From contig CM047815.1 in the NCBI GenBank assembly GCA_026214975.1, positions 82,170,800 through 82,234,799 on the forward strand: a stretch of 64,000 nt of DNA. Direction: 5' to 3'. The notes below the pieces were generated by a model. The model did no database searches, had not been told where the DNA came from, and saw nothing but the letters and a program-made list of their open reading frames with translations. The translations under genes were made by a program, and so were the position numbers. The stretch's first letter is position 1; every line of letters begins with the position of its first letter. Positions 10,113 to 20,690 of this stretch are shown in pieces. This DNA comes from Gentiana macrophylla. Its lineage: Eukaryota; Streptophyta; Magnoliopsida; Gentianales; Gentianaceae.

Positions 10113-11085
10113 GATAAGGTTTGTTTCGATCAATTTCTGTTTGCTTTTCGTTTTTGCATCCTGTAATAAGTCCACATGACAATTTCAAGAATATTCTAAT
10201 AAACAGTGTTTTCTCGAGATGCTTTTATGTTTGTTAGGATTTATAGCCGTAACGTGACAAGTCCAATGCGATACAAAATGTTAAAGACCAAACAGTCGAT
10301 AATGAGCAGAGAAATCCGCAAGTCGGGCATCTCAGTACGACCAAATGTAAGATAAGCCTAACAGGCGAAGAATACAAAGGCAAGAAGACGGTTCGTAGGG
10401 TCATGCCAAAGGTCCAAGATAAGAGCCAAACAAGACCAAGGGGTGAACGAGGCCAAAGCAAAGGACGGTTCGCATGGTCGGGCCAAATGTCCCAGTCGAA
10501 AGCTGAACGAGCCTAAGAGGCGAAAAAGGCCAAGACAAAGGACGGTACGCATAGTCGGGTCACCTGTCCCAGCCAAAGCCAAATGAGCCTAAGAGGCGAA
10601 AAAGGCTAAGGCAAAAGACGGTTAGCATAGTCGGGCCAAATGTCCCAGTCGAAAGCCGAACGAGCCTAAGAGGCAAAGAAGGCCAAAACAAAGGACAGTT
10701 CGCACAGTCGGACTAAAACAATCAACCTAAGGCCAAATAAGCCTACGAGGCAAAAAGGCCAAGGCAAACGGGTCGGTTTCATCTAAACTCACAAGTGCAA
10801 TAAGAACCAGAGGTTCATAATACATTTGGGAGGGCAACACGACGTCAACAGAGCCAAACAGCGAACAGAGCCAAAGGCTCGACAAGTGAAAGACTAAATA
10901 AAACCACAAAGACAAAAAAGATAGATAATAAAAACATTGCAAAATCAAATCAAATTCAAAGCAAAAGTTGATACAAAACAAAGCCAGGTCGATAAGACCA
11001 CCCAAAGTTGATTCAAAGTAATAAATATTATTACAGATCCAATTTCAAGTTCAAATTCAGCAAAAGAAAAATTCAAAAACAACAA
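10113..11085. other. Tat post-pol non-coding region
   Basis: No coding sequence is supported between the integrase stop and the end of the antisense gene at 11086. Bases 10113-10330 are unique AT-rich sequence, 10340-10770 hold the 77-bp tandem repeats listed separately, and 10771-11085 contain nothing recognisable. Confidence 0.6.
10340..10770. repeat. 77-bp tandem repeat array in Tat 3' region
   Basis: About five diverged copies. The anchor GACGGT(T/A)CGCAT-like word recurs at about 10386, 10463, 10540, 10616 and 10693, spaced 76-77 bp, each followed by GAGCCTAAGAGGC about 45-50 bp later. Minisatellites in the 3' non-coding region of Tat-group elements are known and can seed satellite DNA. 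Confidence 0.85.
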
Positions 11086-11774
11086 TCATGGGTCGGCTTC
11101 GGGGGTCGGCTCAGCGGTAGAGGCGGAAGTTGAAGGACCATACTTGGTGGCAAGAGATTCCCCTTGTTGGAACTCCTCACTGTATCGGTCATACAACTTA
11201 TCAGCCTCGGAGTTATAGAACATGGGCGTCTCGAGTGTCGACACATCGAACCCCGAATTGACAGCCTTCACCTGGGTCACCGCCATGGTAAAGCCACCCA
11301 TCATGGCTGCACGCATTAGCACATCCAGGTCTGCGTCCAGTTCGTCCGACTTTCGATACTCGAGGATCGCAGCTGCCTTGGCCTCTTCGATCTTTGCAAG
11401 GACCTGTTCCCGCTCGACTCTCAGCTCGGCCTTCAAGGCATCTCTCTCATGTCAAGCCTTCGCCACGTCATTCAGCGAAGCCTTGTGCTCCCGTTGCACC
11501 TTTTCGAAGTCCTCGGCTAGCTTGAGTAACTCCCTACCCCGATCATGCCGTTCTCTCTGTGTTCGGGCCAAGTCATCAGCGGTAGCGATTAGGCGATCTG
11601 CATTTTCGACCTCGCCTTCGCCGCCGCGCGCTTGCCTCGAACTGAGACTCCAGACCGGCGATGGCGGCACCCTTTACAACGTTGTCCTGCAGCAACCTAC
11701 CGTTTTCTTTCTGCAGATCGCCTTCCGACTCTCCCGTTTTGGCCAGCTGTCGGGCAGCTTCTCGGTTGAGAAGA
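11086..11774 (-). pseudogene. Antisense gene, last exon (coiled coil)
   Basis: Reads LLNREAARQLAKTGESEGDL, later ATADDLARTQRERHDRGREL, then KAELRVEREQVLAKIEEAKA, and ends EPTPEADP at 11086. It is rich in E, K, R, L and A with heptad spacing, so probably a long coiled coil. A one-base shift lies near 11640 and a TGA stop at about 11449-11451, where CGA is likely to have stood. The acceptor is ...AAATAG ending at 11775. Confidence 0.7.
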
Positions 11775-11870
11775 CTATTTTATAAAAAGAAAAGGAGATG
11801 TCAAATAATAGACAAGGCATAGACCTCGAGAGAAATCAACATTTAAAGAGGAGAAAGATTATCGACTTAC

Positions 11871-12056
11871 GAGGCAGGCCGACCTCCGAAGAGCGTGGGA
11901 TAGAGCCTTGTCCTCCAGCGCTGCGCAATCATCTGCGACCCAGTTCACATCGACCTCTGGCTCGGAAGAAGCCTCAACAACTTTAGTCCTTTTGGCTTGC
12001 CTATGTTGCTCCCGCACCAGTTCGGGAATGGTTGGCCTTTTCTTCGTATGCGGCAC
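11871..12056 (-). pseudogene. Antisense gene, internal exon
   Basis: Sixty-two codons starting VPHTKKRPTIPELVREQHRQ, flanked by an acceptor (CCTATCAG) before 12056 and a strong donor GTAAGT from 11870. It joins in phase to the upstream exon ending at 16290 (PPAE). Its downstream phase with the last exon is off by one, so one boundary or an indel is misplaced. Confidence 0.62.
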
Positions 12057-13823
12057 CTGATAGGAACGAACTTTATAGTACATTTCTGTACAGTTCAGCC
12101 CACGATTATCACATTTCTGGCATGTTTCGGGTGAGTTTATGTAATACCCTACTCCCGACCCCTAGGTCCACTGGGGTCATTCTAGGAGGGGTTGCGAAAC
12201 TCTCGCTGCGACTTCAATAACAATACTAGAAAACCCAAGATTAATCACTAAATCCACAAATTAAATTTACTATTACTTCAATAATTAATTTCATTACAAT
12301 ATTACCACAAATCAATTTTACATAAATCACTAACTAATTCCATTAAAAGATTACAACACATAAAATTACAATAGCTCTTTATAATAATTCAAGGTACCAT
12401 CCAAAACATCAATTTCTATTTCCTCGGAACTCGATCAATATTGATGTCTCGAAAACCCGGAAGGCGAAGATTTATGATGATAAGTGTGATCAAGGTGCAA
12501 GAATGAGCCAAGGAAGAAGAAAGAATAAGAAAAGGAAGAGAAATAGTTGTTGCTCTCACCATATGTTCACTTCATCAGCATTTTGACCGATTATGGAGGC
12601 ATTTTCTGGTCATGGTGTCTTCATGAAAGTTGTAGATAATTCAAATATATTTCTAATGGTTTTTGAATCACCCCAATCAGAGGTCAGATGAAGAAGTTAT
12701 AAAGTGTTTACTGCAGAGCTGTCAGAAATGGAGCAATCTGGAGGCAAAACCAGAGAGTTGTCCGTACGGATGACACATTGGGCCTCTTTTGGGTGATTTT
12801 CTTCATCCTTAGAAGTTAGAATTAGTGCTATATATCATTAGAATCGTCTTTCGATCCTCTCTTTTATTATCTAACTTAGAACTTCGATTTGTTACATTTC
12901 GATTGTCAAAATTCGATCTTTTGTAAGCACTTTTGGCACCTCCTTCAAGTTGAGTAAAGTAAGTATGTTATTTTGTTATTTTATTGTTGTTGTGATGTTT
13001 TTCTTCCGTTTTTATTGTTTAGATTCGATTATGAGTAGCCATATTCTTCGTATGGTTGAACTATGTGAAGGCGGGTGAAACGCCGTTAGATTGATGAACC
13101 GGGAGGTAGTGTAGTGCGTAAATAAACATTCTAATTGATAATCCGTATCTCAAAACTTGTTTGAATCGTTTTTGAGCTAGATTGATCACCTAGTTCACCT
13201 TTGCACACACTTAGCTTATAAATGTATGTTGCGGCGACGTGTGGGAACGGGGTTTCGGGACCGTAGAGATTTTGGACTTGAAAGGTAGTTTGACACCTAC
13301 CCGTGTACTAGATTGACGCCCTAGTCATCAAGTCCAGTTCTAATACGGGGTTTGTATCGGTTGTTCAAGCGAGTCTAAAGCTTAATCACGTTAGGTGAGT
13401 CGGTCTTCTAAAGGGAGGATTGACGAGCTTCGCGTAGGGTGTGAATAACACTAGAATTAGGACTCGACACCTATAAGTTATCGTTAGACGGTGAAGTAAG
13501 TTAGGCACACTCCCGGGGTAATCTGTTTAAGGGTAAAGTAATCTGTTGGATCGTAGTTCAGCCATACTTCTTTTAATTGTTTAGAATTTTGAGTAGTGTA
13601 ATCTTTCTTTTATGCAATAGTGTAACTTCATATCTATCTGTTTGACCTGAACTGAGTGCTAAGTCAACTGTGGTACTCAAAAACCAATCTCTGTGCGTTC
13701 GACCTCGGACTCCTCAAGCACTATCCTACAATCGACCCGATCCACTGCCGGTTAGAAAGTAGATTTTGCTAAGGTTTCGAGTTTTACTTGATCGACCGGA
13801 CCTAGAAAATCCGCTTATCAAGT

Positions 13824-13840
13824 TGGCGACGTTGCCGGGG
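13824..13840 (+). promoter_or_regulatory. tRNA-Asp-type primer-binding site (nested Athila-like element)
   Basis: TGGCGACGTTGCCGGGG differs at one position from the complement of a plant tRNA-Asp 3' end. It lies at the junction of LTR-like and internal sequence. Confidence 0.75.
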
Positions 13841-14024
13841 ATTGGCAATGCTTTGATATCACAAAAGTTGACCGGAAGCTTGGGCTTAGGTCGTTTTTAT
13901 TGTTTTCTTGTTGCTTTCTTTTGACTTGCAGTTGAAGTGCCACACCACCTATTGATGAGGTGGTGGTGACGAGGCACTGTGATTGTTTTCGTGTTGTTTT
14001 CTGTGATTTTGCAGATTGAGCATA

Positions 14025-15716
14025 AATGGGTGGATACTCTCAAAAATACAACTTTTATGAAGAAAATCCACCTACCAACCTTGGGCACCTGAGCTTGGTC
14101 AAAATCAGTATTATCAACCTTATGACCAAGAGCAGGGTGCGTCCATAGGATGTGGAATGGACGACGATTATCGATATGATGAGGGGAACTATAATAGATG
14201 TAATTTTGGGGAAATTGGAACCGTAATCAACGGGAAAATGGGAGGCAATCAAAGCCAAGATGACTACAATTGGAGCCCAAATCAAGGACAAGGAATAATC
14301 GTAATTATGACTCGAACAACCCTTGGAATTGGAGGTCTCAAAATCAGCACTTACAGCAGATTGACCTTGCCTATGCTGAAGAGGAACGAGAAGTAGGTAT
14401 TATTTATGGATGAGGAAGTGTCGGCACATCAATTGAACGATTGGTTGAACCGGATGCTCGTGTTATATAAAGAGGCCGAGGATGCTTTGAAACGGGCTGG
14501 GGAGATGCAAGACAAGTTTTCCAGCGGGGAGTATAGGACCTGCCTAGCCAATGAAGATTGGCCCCGTATGAGATACAGGCTATGTTGGATGTCTCAGGAT
14601 ATCATGTCTCTCATGACGGCCCGGATGCCGGATCAAAATGAAAAGTCTTGCACACAAACGGTCCGGGTAGACAGTGATATTGACGAGTCAAGTTGCTATA
14701 ATGAGGTGCTCGTCCCGGAGGATTCGATGATTGATTTGGCTTTATCAACGCCACCCCCATTGTAGTATTTGATTATATGAGTTTCCAAGTCCTCCCGAGT
14801 GAACTCCCGAATAGTGAGCTGAAAAATGATGATGTTTTGGTAGAATCCGTGATGCAAACTGAGTTGGAAGCTAGGAAAAGGGAGTTAGTCAGTCATAAGA
14901 GAGAGAACTATGATGGAAATAGGGCCAGAGAAATTCGTCGGTGAAGAGGTTCGAGGTGGAGAATGAGGTTGATAAATCGGCTTTCTATGAGGAGATTTGA
15001 GCCGTAGATTGAGATGCAAGAGATTGATATGGGATCGCCCATCACTCCATTAGTTGATGATGTACCATTCGAGTCGGTGGAGAATTTTTATGAGGATGTC
15101 AAGCCACTTGTAGTAGAGCCTACCTCAGTTTTGGGTGAGCCGGAAGCTTTTGGTATTGCCATGCTCGGGACATGGAGGATACCCATGATTGTAAAGTAAG
15201 GGAGGTGGGCTGTTGTCTATCATACCACATCCCGACGATGACCATCATGACACCTTGACGAGAGGTGCGATAGATTTATTTGAGGTCGTTGATCCGGTGG
15301 GATTAGAAACGGAGAAGAAGATGGGGCGACTCATTCTCGCCGCCTAGCTCGCTAGTGGTTCGAGGTCATGTGGATGAGCCCATTATGTTGACACCCCGGA
15401 TAGATTGGTCATCTTTGATATACCGGTCCCGGATTATTACTCCCTTCCATTCTGTGCGGATGAGTTCTACGAGGTTAAGTTCGAAGGGTCCCGAGTGGAA
15501 GACACACGTAGAGGTGATAGAGAGGAAAGACCACGGTGGTGGGGTGATTCCAAGAAGAAGATGATGAGAGGTTTTGACAGAAGAGGATTCCCGAGTTGGG
15601 AGGAGGTTGCATCGAGGGCTATGAGAGGTAAGTTTCTAACGAACTCGGTTTTCATGAATCTTGCTATTTGTATTCTTCTTGAGTTGTTGATCTTTTTGAG
15701 TTCGGATTTTGGTTGA
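14025..15716 (+). pseudogene. Decayed internal coding region of nested Athila-like element
   Basis: A candidate start at 14025 (MGGYSQKYNFYEENPP) is quickly broken. Later open pieces are 14406-14765 (KEAEDALKRAGEMQDKFSSG), 15014-15199 (acidic, VDDVPFESVENFYEDVKP) and 15405-15716 (VPDYYSLPFCADEF, basic RRGDREERPRWWGDSKKK). I do not recognise a gag core, zinc knuckle or pol motif. The position after a primer site suggests a much-decayed or novel internal protein of a non-autonomous element. Confidence 0.35.
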
Positions 15717-15957
15717 TGGTTTTGATGATACTTGTTTGAAGTGAAATAATTGAATTGTTGTTTTGAGTCTTTTATGGTTTGAGTCCGTTTGGTGTCACTA
15801 TGTCGAGCCAATGACATAAAACAAAGGCGCTCGGTGGGAGGCAACCCATCATTTCTGTGTTTTCTTGGTTTTGAATTCATTTTCTTTGTGTTTTGGTGTT
15901 GAGGATTGAATCCGGATGATCCCGAGGGCCTTCATGCTTAAAATTCACTTTTCCTCT

Positions 15958-16075
15958 GTTTTTATCCTTGTCCGACGGACACACACACCATCCGTCCGGA
16001 TGGATCTCGCTTTTACAATGATCTTGGCATTCACTTGTCCGGACGGACAAACATACCCATCCGTCCGGATATATC
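15958..16075. repeat. Cluster of CG-rich palindromes (TCCGNCGGA type)
   Basis: Four short palindromic words: TGTCCGACGGACA, ATCCGTCCGGAT, TGTCCGGACGGACA and again ATCCGTCCGGAT, within 120 bp. They resemble in design, though not in sequence, the palindromes in the LTRs of the other Athila-like elements. Confidence 0.7.
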
Positions 16076-16289
16076 ACCGTTTTGACTTGGGTTAAGATTT
16101 TATTTTGAGCACGTTTAAACGTGTTGGTTGTTTATTGTATGGTTGATTCGTATTTTGACTATCTCTATGCCATATGTTCAAGTCTTCTGACGTGACGAGG
16201 TCGTTTATTTTTATCACCCCTGGATTCTCCCCATATTATATGCTTTGGCACGCGGACCATGTCCCGTGCATGTATTTCTTGGATGTTAC

Positions 16290-16980
16290 TTCGGCAGGTG
16301 GAGTCGAGCCGACTATCACCTCATCATCTTCATCTCGAAGCGAGCCAAAACGGACCGACAAGCCGCTAGAGGTCGGAGGTTGCTCGGATGATCGATCCGG
16401 CACCGTCGACTCGACGGCAGCAAGAACAGTCTCAGGCTGAGCAGCACCCCCCTCTCTGGCAGAAGAAGGTGCCCTGGTTGCAGCCACAGGAACTTCAAGC
16501 GCTGTCTGATCTCCGAGAGGCGGAGCAGCTGCAACCACCGACGGTGGAAGGTGTGTAGGATCACTGATCTTGGAGAACCTTCCCACTGCAAGACAAAAAG
16601 AATAGGTTAATCTCCATCAATAAGTGACAAGTTATCAAACTCGACAAAATAAGAAATACGACAGCAAAACAAAGAAAGTCCCTACGGTTCTCTTGGTCTT
16701 GGGCGTGGAGGTTTGCGTATGGGATCGGTCCAACCTCCTTCATGTGGGCTAGATTGTAGAGAAGGCTCAAGTCTCGAGTGCACACCTCGAAACTAAAACT
16801 ACATAGTAGTCGGGCCTCGTCAGGGACAGGAGCGTTTCCAAGTTTGTCTTTCTTCACACCCCTCGACCTCCATTGTCCTATGTAGGGGTTCTCCAGGCCA
16901 TGTCGGAGAAAGAAAAAAAGGGGCTTCCACTCCCCGTGAGAAGAAGGCCCTTGTTGGGGAGATTTTGCATCACTAAACAA
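16290..16980 (-). pseudogene. Antisense gene, middle exons
   Basis: The exon at 16980-16686 has GEWKPLFFFLRHGLENPYIG and ends AQDQEN. A 100-bp intron (16586-16685, GTAGGG...TTGCAG) follows. The next exon, 16585-16290, reads GRFSKISDPTHLPPSVVAA and an acidic tail DEDDEVIVGSTPPAE. The split codon across the intron keeps frame, which supports real splicing. Confidence 0.68.
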
Positions 16981-16983
16981 AAA

Positions 16984-18500
16984 GAAAATTTATAAACCCT
17001 AACCTAATTGCAAAACTAACTCCTAACCGGCCGAATACCGGGTTGTTGATAGTAGAGCGAGATAAGTAAGGGGTCGATCCACAGGGAATTGGGATGTTGA
17101 ATCTAATTTCATTAACTCTCTCAATTGTTACTCAAAGAATGAATAAACAAAAGAAACGAAAGAACAAAACATAAAAACAGAAAATCATAAAGAACAATGA
17201 AACTAAACCTAACTTAGGAAATAAAAACAAACAATCTAACCTAAAGACATGGGGTCAAACATCGAACAAACCTAGTGATCTCAATTCTAGTTGATCTCAT
17301 GATTTTAATTCGATTTGTGGTTTCACCCTTTCACGAGACACAAATCCCTAATCTCTTAGTGAACTTATCTCTCGAGCTATGAACTCCTACTTTCGTAGCA
17401 ACTTCAATTATCTATCTCTCATCTTTCGAGTGTTGAGACTGATTTACCAAACAAAACTCGGGTGTAGATTCAATTAACTCTCGTTTTTAAAGAACCTAAC
17501 AACCTAGGAATCTAACCAATTAATTTGTCATCATTAATGGCTAAAAACCCTATCTCTCTATGGTGATCTAGCGTTTACGCAACTTCCGTATTATAAACAT
17601 CAATCGTGAACTAATCTTTCGATTCTAATTCACATGGCATACAAATCGCATAGAAAAATACAAACTAAATCAAACGTCATGAAGAAAAACTGGAATTAAA
17701 TTAATCATAAGAGAACTCACATAGTCTTGGATACAATGGTTGAAACACCATGGAAACGAAAAGAAAAGCTACATAATCTACTCCTAATCTAACCTCGGTT
17801 CACCCGAGCACAAGGCTCGGGTGACCGGCCTTCAAACTCTCCAAGATGCGGCTGTGCTCTCTTTTTGATGTGAAGAAAAATATGGATGATTTAGGGTTGG
17901 GGCGACGGCTGTTTAAATAGAAGATTAAGTCGGTTTAGGCAAAGGCGGCGGCGGACGCTCGTTTGAATACATGGACGCCCGTCCATTTGCCTTGGATGGA
18001 GAGTCAACGCTCGTTCAGCTTGCGTCTGGAGACTCTGAATGTAAAATCTCTTCTAGGACGCTCGTCCACTTCACCAAACGCCCGTCCACTATTGAACGCT
18101 CGTCTGCTTCAAATGGACGCTCGTCCATATTGACTTGAAATCGAATTTCTTGATTTTTCCATCTTTATCTTGATTGATTTCTTTCCTTATCTCTTTTAAT
18201 CTTCCATAAATTCAATTGATCCTTCCTCAACTCGAAATTGGCTCTTTAGGATCACCTTTTCCATCATTAATTGGGTATCTACAAATATAAAAAACATACC
18301 AAAACGTAATAATTTCCAAAATAATATAAAAACACAAATTAACACTTAAATTGATATGTTTTCATATTTAATCATTAAAAACACCATTTACTCAATATTT
18401 GACTATATAGCCCGATATCTATGAAAATAATCCATAAATGGGGGAAATTGATTCATAAAATATATATAAAAATCACTATAATTTGGCCCTAAACAGCCCT
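16984..18500 (-). mobile_element. Athila-like LTR, nested, minus strand
   Basis: Read on the minus strand this has the same plan as the LTRs of units 3 and 4: a block with CG-rich palindromes (18135 to 17945), a TATA-like CTATTTAAAC next to 17926, and near the end GATCGACCCC...CCCGGTATTCGGCCGGTTAG, which parallels their GACCCGGTACACTGCCGGTTAG. It separates two parts of the antisense gene. Only one LTR is seen, so it may be a solo LTR. Exact ends and target duplication are not resolved. Confidence 0.55.
17945..18135. repeat. Palindromic GGACGCTCGTCC cassettes
   Basis: GGACGCTCGT, TGGACGCCCGTCCA, GGACGCTCGTCCA, AACGCCCGTCCA, AACGCTCGTCTG and TGGACGCTCGTCCA occur within 190 bp. On the minus strand they end just upstream of the TATA-like box of this LTR. 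Confidence 0.75.
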
Positions 18501-18514
18501 CTAGTTACGAATTA

Positions 18515-19087
18515 ATGCCGATTCGGCCACCTCTAGAAAGTATACCACAGCTTGTCGGGTGTAGCAGCAATCTGATAGTAATGTCGGAAGAGGGGTATCG
18601 AGAAGCAGACTCCCGCGACCCGACATGCTATGAAAAACCCCATCAGAGTCCTAACAGCATTTGGGGCCAACTGCGAAACGCTTATCTCGTAATGGTCCAG
18701 GGCCGCAAGGACGGCCGGGCAGAGTGGAAATCTTAATCCACTCAAGAGTTTCCCCTCGTAGACGGTGCAGAATCCTTCTGAAGGCTCATCGGCAAATTTA
18801 TGAAGGCCAGAAGGGAGTCAAGCTTCAAACGGAGGATTGGTGATATTGCATTTCCAGCAAAGTCTGGTAACATCTTCAAGGGAAAGAGTACTGAGACACC
18901 CTTTAACACCTTTCCCATCCATCCTGGTGACTAGCTTTTTGGGTTGGTTAAGAACAGGAGGGGAGGAGGCTGTGGGCTCGCCGAAATCTTGCCGGAGAAG
19001 ATTATCAGAAGAAATAGGCGCCGGAGTTTGGCTACGGACCGGTGTTTCACTACCCCTATCCGATTCAGTGGCACTACTACTGGACAT
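18515..19087 (-). pseudogene. Antisense gene, first exon
   Basis: Starts at the ATG complementary to 19085-19087 (MSSSSATESDRGSETPVRSQ). After a serine/proline-rich leader comes SLEDVTRLCWKCNITNPPFE, an in-frame TGA at 18818-18820, then PSGLHKFADEPSEGFCTVYE and the conserved SGLRFPLCPAVLAALDHY block. The open pieces before and after 18818 are in phase. It ends in decayed sequence (KLWYTF, then a stop) next to the nested LTR. Confidence 0.75.
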
Positions 19088-19197
19088 GGATGAATCAAAT
19101 AAAAAGATGAATAATACAGGAAAAAGAAGCTTACTTGGCGTTTGGAGTTTGTGATAATGAAGTGATGAATAGGCTCTGCTCCAACTTCTATCTCTCT

Positions 19198-19207
19198 CCT
19201 TTTATGC
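19198..19207 (-). promoter_or_regulatory. Candidate TATA box for the antisense gene
   Basis: On the minus strand GCATAAAAGG lies about 110 bp before the antisense ATG, at a normal spacing for a short leader. If used, the antisense gene has a promoter independent of the LTRs. Bases 19208-19475 show no other feature except a G-rich tract before the 3' LTR. Confidence 0.4.
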
Positions 19208-19462
19208 TAGCCAAGATTTGCAAATGATTTGAAAAGACGTGAGTAGTGGGGAGTTATAACCCCCTGAAATCATGAGAATCAAGGCAATGACGCGTTATGA
19301 TTTGCGGGATACGAAGCGTCTGTGCACCATGACGTCACGCCACATGGCTACAAGTCGTTAGGGTTGCAAATGGCAGACTTTTTCCCGCCCAAAGGATGAC
19401 CCAACTCGAAGATGATTCATGTGATAGACTCGACCTCGGACATCGGGAGTTGCTCTCTCAAG

Positions 19463-19475
19463 TCTGGGGGGCTTA
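19463..19475 (+). promoter_or_regulatory. Polypurine-like tract before Tat 3' LTR
   Basis: TCTGGGGGGCTTA immediately precedes the TG of the 3' LTR, where plus-strand priming would occur. The run of six G is the core. Confidence 0.55.
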
Positions 19476-20040
19476 TGACGATACATGGTTTCACCCCTCC
19501 ACGTGTCGTCTATCGATTGGTCCTAAAATAATATTATGGATAAAAACCAAGGCATTCATGTCGATGCCTAGACTCGGACTACGGCTAATCACATTCAAGC
19601 AGTGTGGGACGATGAGTCCGTAAGGACAGAGTCCGCACCAGCTAGCAGTGTAGGACAATGAGTCCCAGAGTCGAGTACCGCAGGTCGGCGATATCGACAT
19701 TAAGGATAGAGTCCGCACCAGCTGTCCAGGCCCATTAACAGTGATGACTTGGGCAAGGGTTAAGGCCCATTAAAGGGTAAATATGACAATAACATAAGCC
19801 GACTTAATATTAGGGTTAGGGCATGTGTTGTCATTATAAATACCTCACTCCAGGAACTATGTAAGGCTTGATTCCTGGAATCGAACAGGATACGTAGGTA
19901 ATTTAAGGTATATTCTTAGACTCAGCCGCAATCACCAAACAACACCACCTCACTCTTTAGGCATTAGGGTTTTTGTGTGTGTTCATCACTAGATTCTATT
20001 AGGGCCCGGATAATCAAGGTGACATTATCCGTCATCGTCA
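19476..20040 (+). repeat. Tat element 3' LTR
   Basis: 565 bp, partner of 4076-4641, ending GTCATCGTCA, followed by CTTGC (target duplication). It carries a conserved TATA box at 19835. About 27 substitutions and one 1-bp indel separate it from the 5' LTR by hand count. Confidence 0.93.
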
Positions 20041-20690
20041 CTTGCCTATGATCGTTCTCAAGTAAGTAGCAGTGATCAATGCCTTGAAGGCACGGAGGCA
20101 TTATTTGTATGGCTTGAGTAAATGAAGGATTTAGGCAACAAGTATGGCTTGAGTAAATGAAGATTTTGATCAATATTTATTTACCCGAAAGGAGTTGAGC
20201 ATGAGGCAACAAGTATGGCTTGAGTAAATGAAGGATTCTGACTTTTCCATACTCTATCATCAAGGGAAGGTTAACTTCAAAATGTGACTCTATTTTGACT
20301 AGGATGCCACATTTGACCACATATTTCGACAAGGTTGGTTGGGAGTATCTGAGAGAGCATCGGGTTCAATGGCTGCTTTCTTAGTAGTCAGGCCCGATTA
20401 GGTTGACAAAATCAAGACAACTGAGTTTTGAGACCTCTTTCGCAGAGGATGAAAAATTGTGTCTTAAATGGAAAAACCATGAACTTTCAGTTGAGATCGA
20501 ATGGTTCCTTATGGTTTGTGGACTGTTTGTGTGTATTTATAGCATTCAGATTATCAAGGAAATCTTGACAGTACTTGTGATGTAAAGAAACCCGCTGATG
20601 TATTTCATAATGCTTTAACCATAGTTCCAATGCATTGTTTAGCATTTTTGTATCATTTCGAACCTATTTTTCTTAGTATCGACCAACCAC
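20041..20690 (+). pseudogene. Gypsy pol relic, unit 1 (+ strand)
   Basis: With 3990-4075 this is a continuous relic in the empty units. Conceptual pieces resemble RNase H and the start of integrase of a chromovirus-like gypsy element (the DHK motif, DLKLVAVIHAL and CVxxxxIIKEIL in the less damaged copies of units 2 and 3). Stops and shifts are frequent. A segment with the DHK motif occurs twice about 146 bp apart, and the inverted copy at 22960-23425 shares this duplication, so that copy was made later. In unit 1 the relic is split by the Tat element. Confidence 0.65.

Larger units (their letters stand above)
12137..16283 (+). mobile_element. Athila-like non-autonomous fragment nested in the antisense gene's intron
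   Basis: From about 12440 to 13800 the sequence resembles the Athila-like LTR of units 3 and 4 (AACCCGGAAGGCGAAGATTT; GATCAAGGTGCAAGAATGAG). It is followed by a tRNA-Asp-type primer site (13824-13840), decayed coding sequence, and a 3' part similar to their non-coding region (AACAAAGGCGCT near 15822; GGCACG..GACC..GTCCCGTGCATGT near 16247). It stops abruptly at about 16283, just inside the donor of the antisense intron. Bases 12137-12440, starting TGTAATACCC, look like part of another LTR. No RT or integrase is present. Ends are approximate and no target duplication was found. Confidence 0.6.
11086..19087 (-). pseudogene. Antisense spliced gene of the Tat element (Transposase_28-like)
   Basis: On the strand opposite gag-pol, coding segments from 19087 down to 11086 form one gene. 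Its first segment has SGLRFPLCPAVLAALDHY, SQLAPNAVRTLMGFF and later GEWKPLFFFLRHGL. This is the layout of the plant domain called putative gypsy-type transposon (Pfam Transposase_28), whose function is unknown. The distal part is a charged coiled coil. Predicted introns at 16586-16685, 12057-16289 and 11775-11870 have GT..AG ends; the first two keep reading phase across the junction. The gene is broken by stops at 18818 and near 11450, a shift near 11640, and two nested Athila-like insertions. Antisense genes at this place are reported for Tat-lineage elements such as Grande. Confidence 0.75.
4076..20040 (+). mobile_element. Ty3/gypsy retrotransposon, Tat lineage, with nested insertions
   Basis: The element runs from LTR 4076-4641 to LTR 19476-20040 (TG...CA ends) and is flanked by CATGC (4071-4075) and CTTGC (20041-20045), a 5-bp target duplication with one mismatch. 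It interrupts the pol relic of unit 1; units 2 and 3 keep the continuous target near 27590 and 49438. Gag and pol lie on the + strand at 4687-10112. A second, archaeal-type RNase H after the usual one and a long region with antisense coding sequence before the 3' LTR are hallmarks of the Tat lineage. By hand count the LTRs differ at about 27 of 565 positions, mostly C/T and G/A. Pol is too damaged to be active. Confidence 0.93.

Noticed and set aside
11222..11785. 187-codon + strand frame in the Tat 3' region
   Set aside because: It is the shadow of the antisense coiled-coil exon; serine/arginine-rich composition mirrors the E/K/L-rich minus frame, which has family-like sequence and splice sites.
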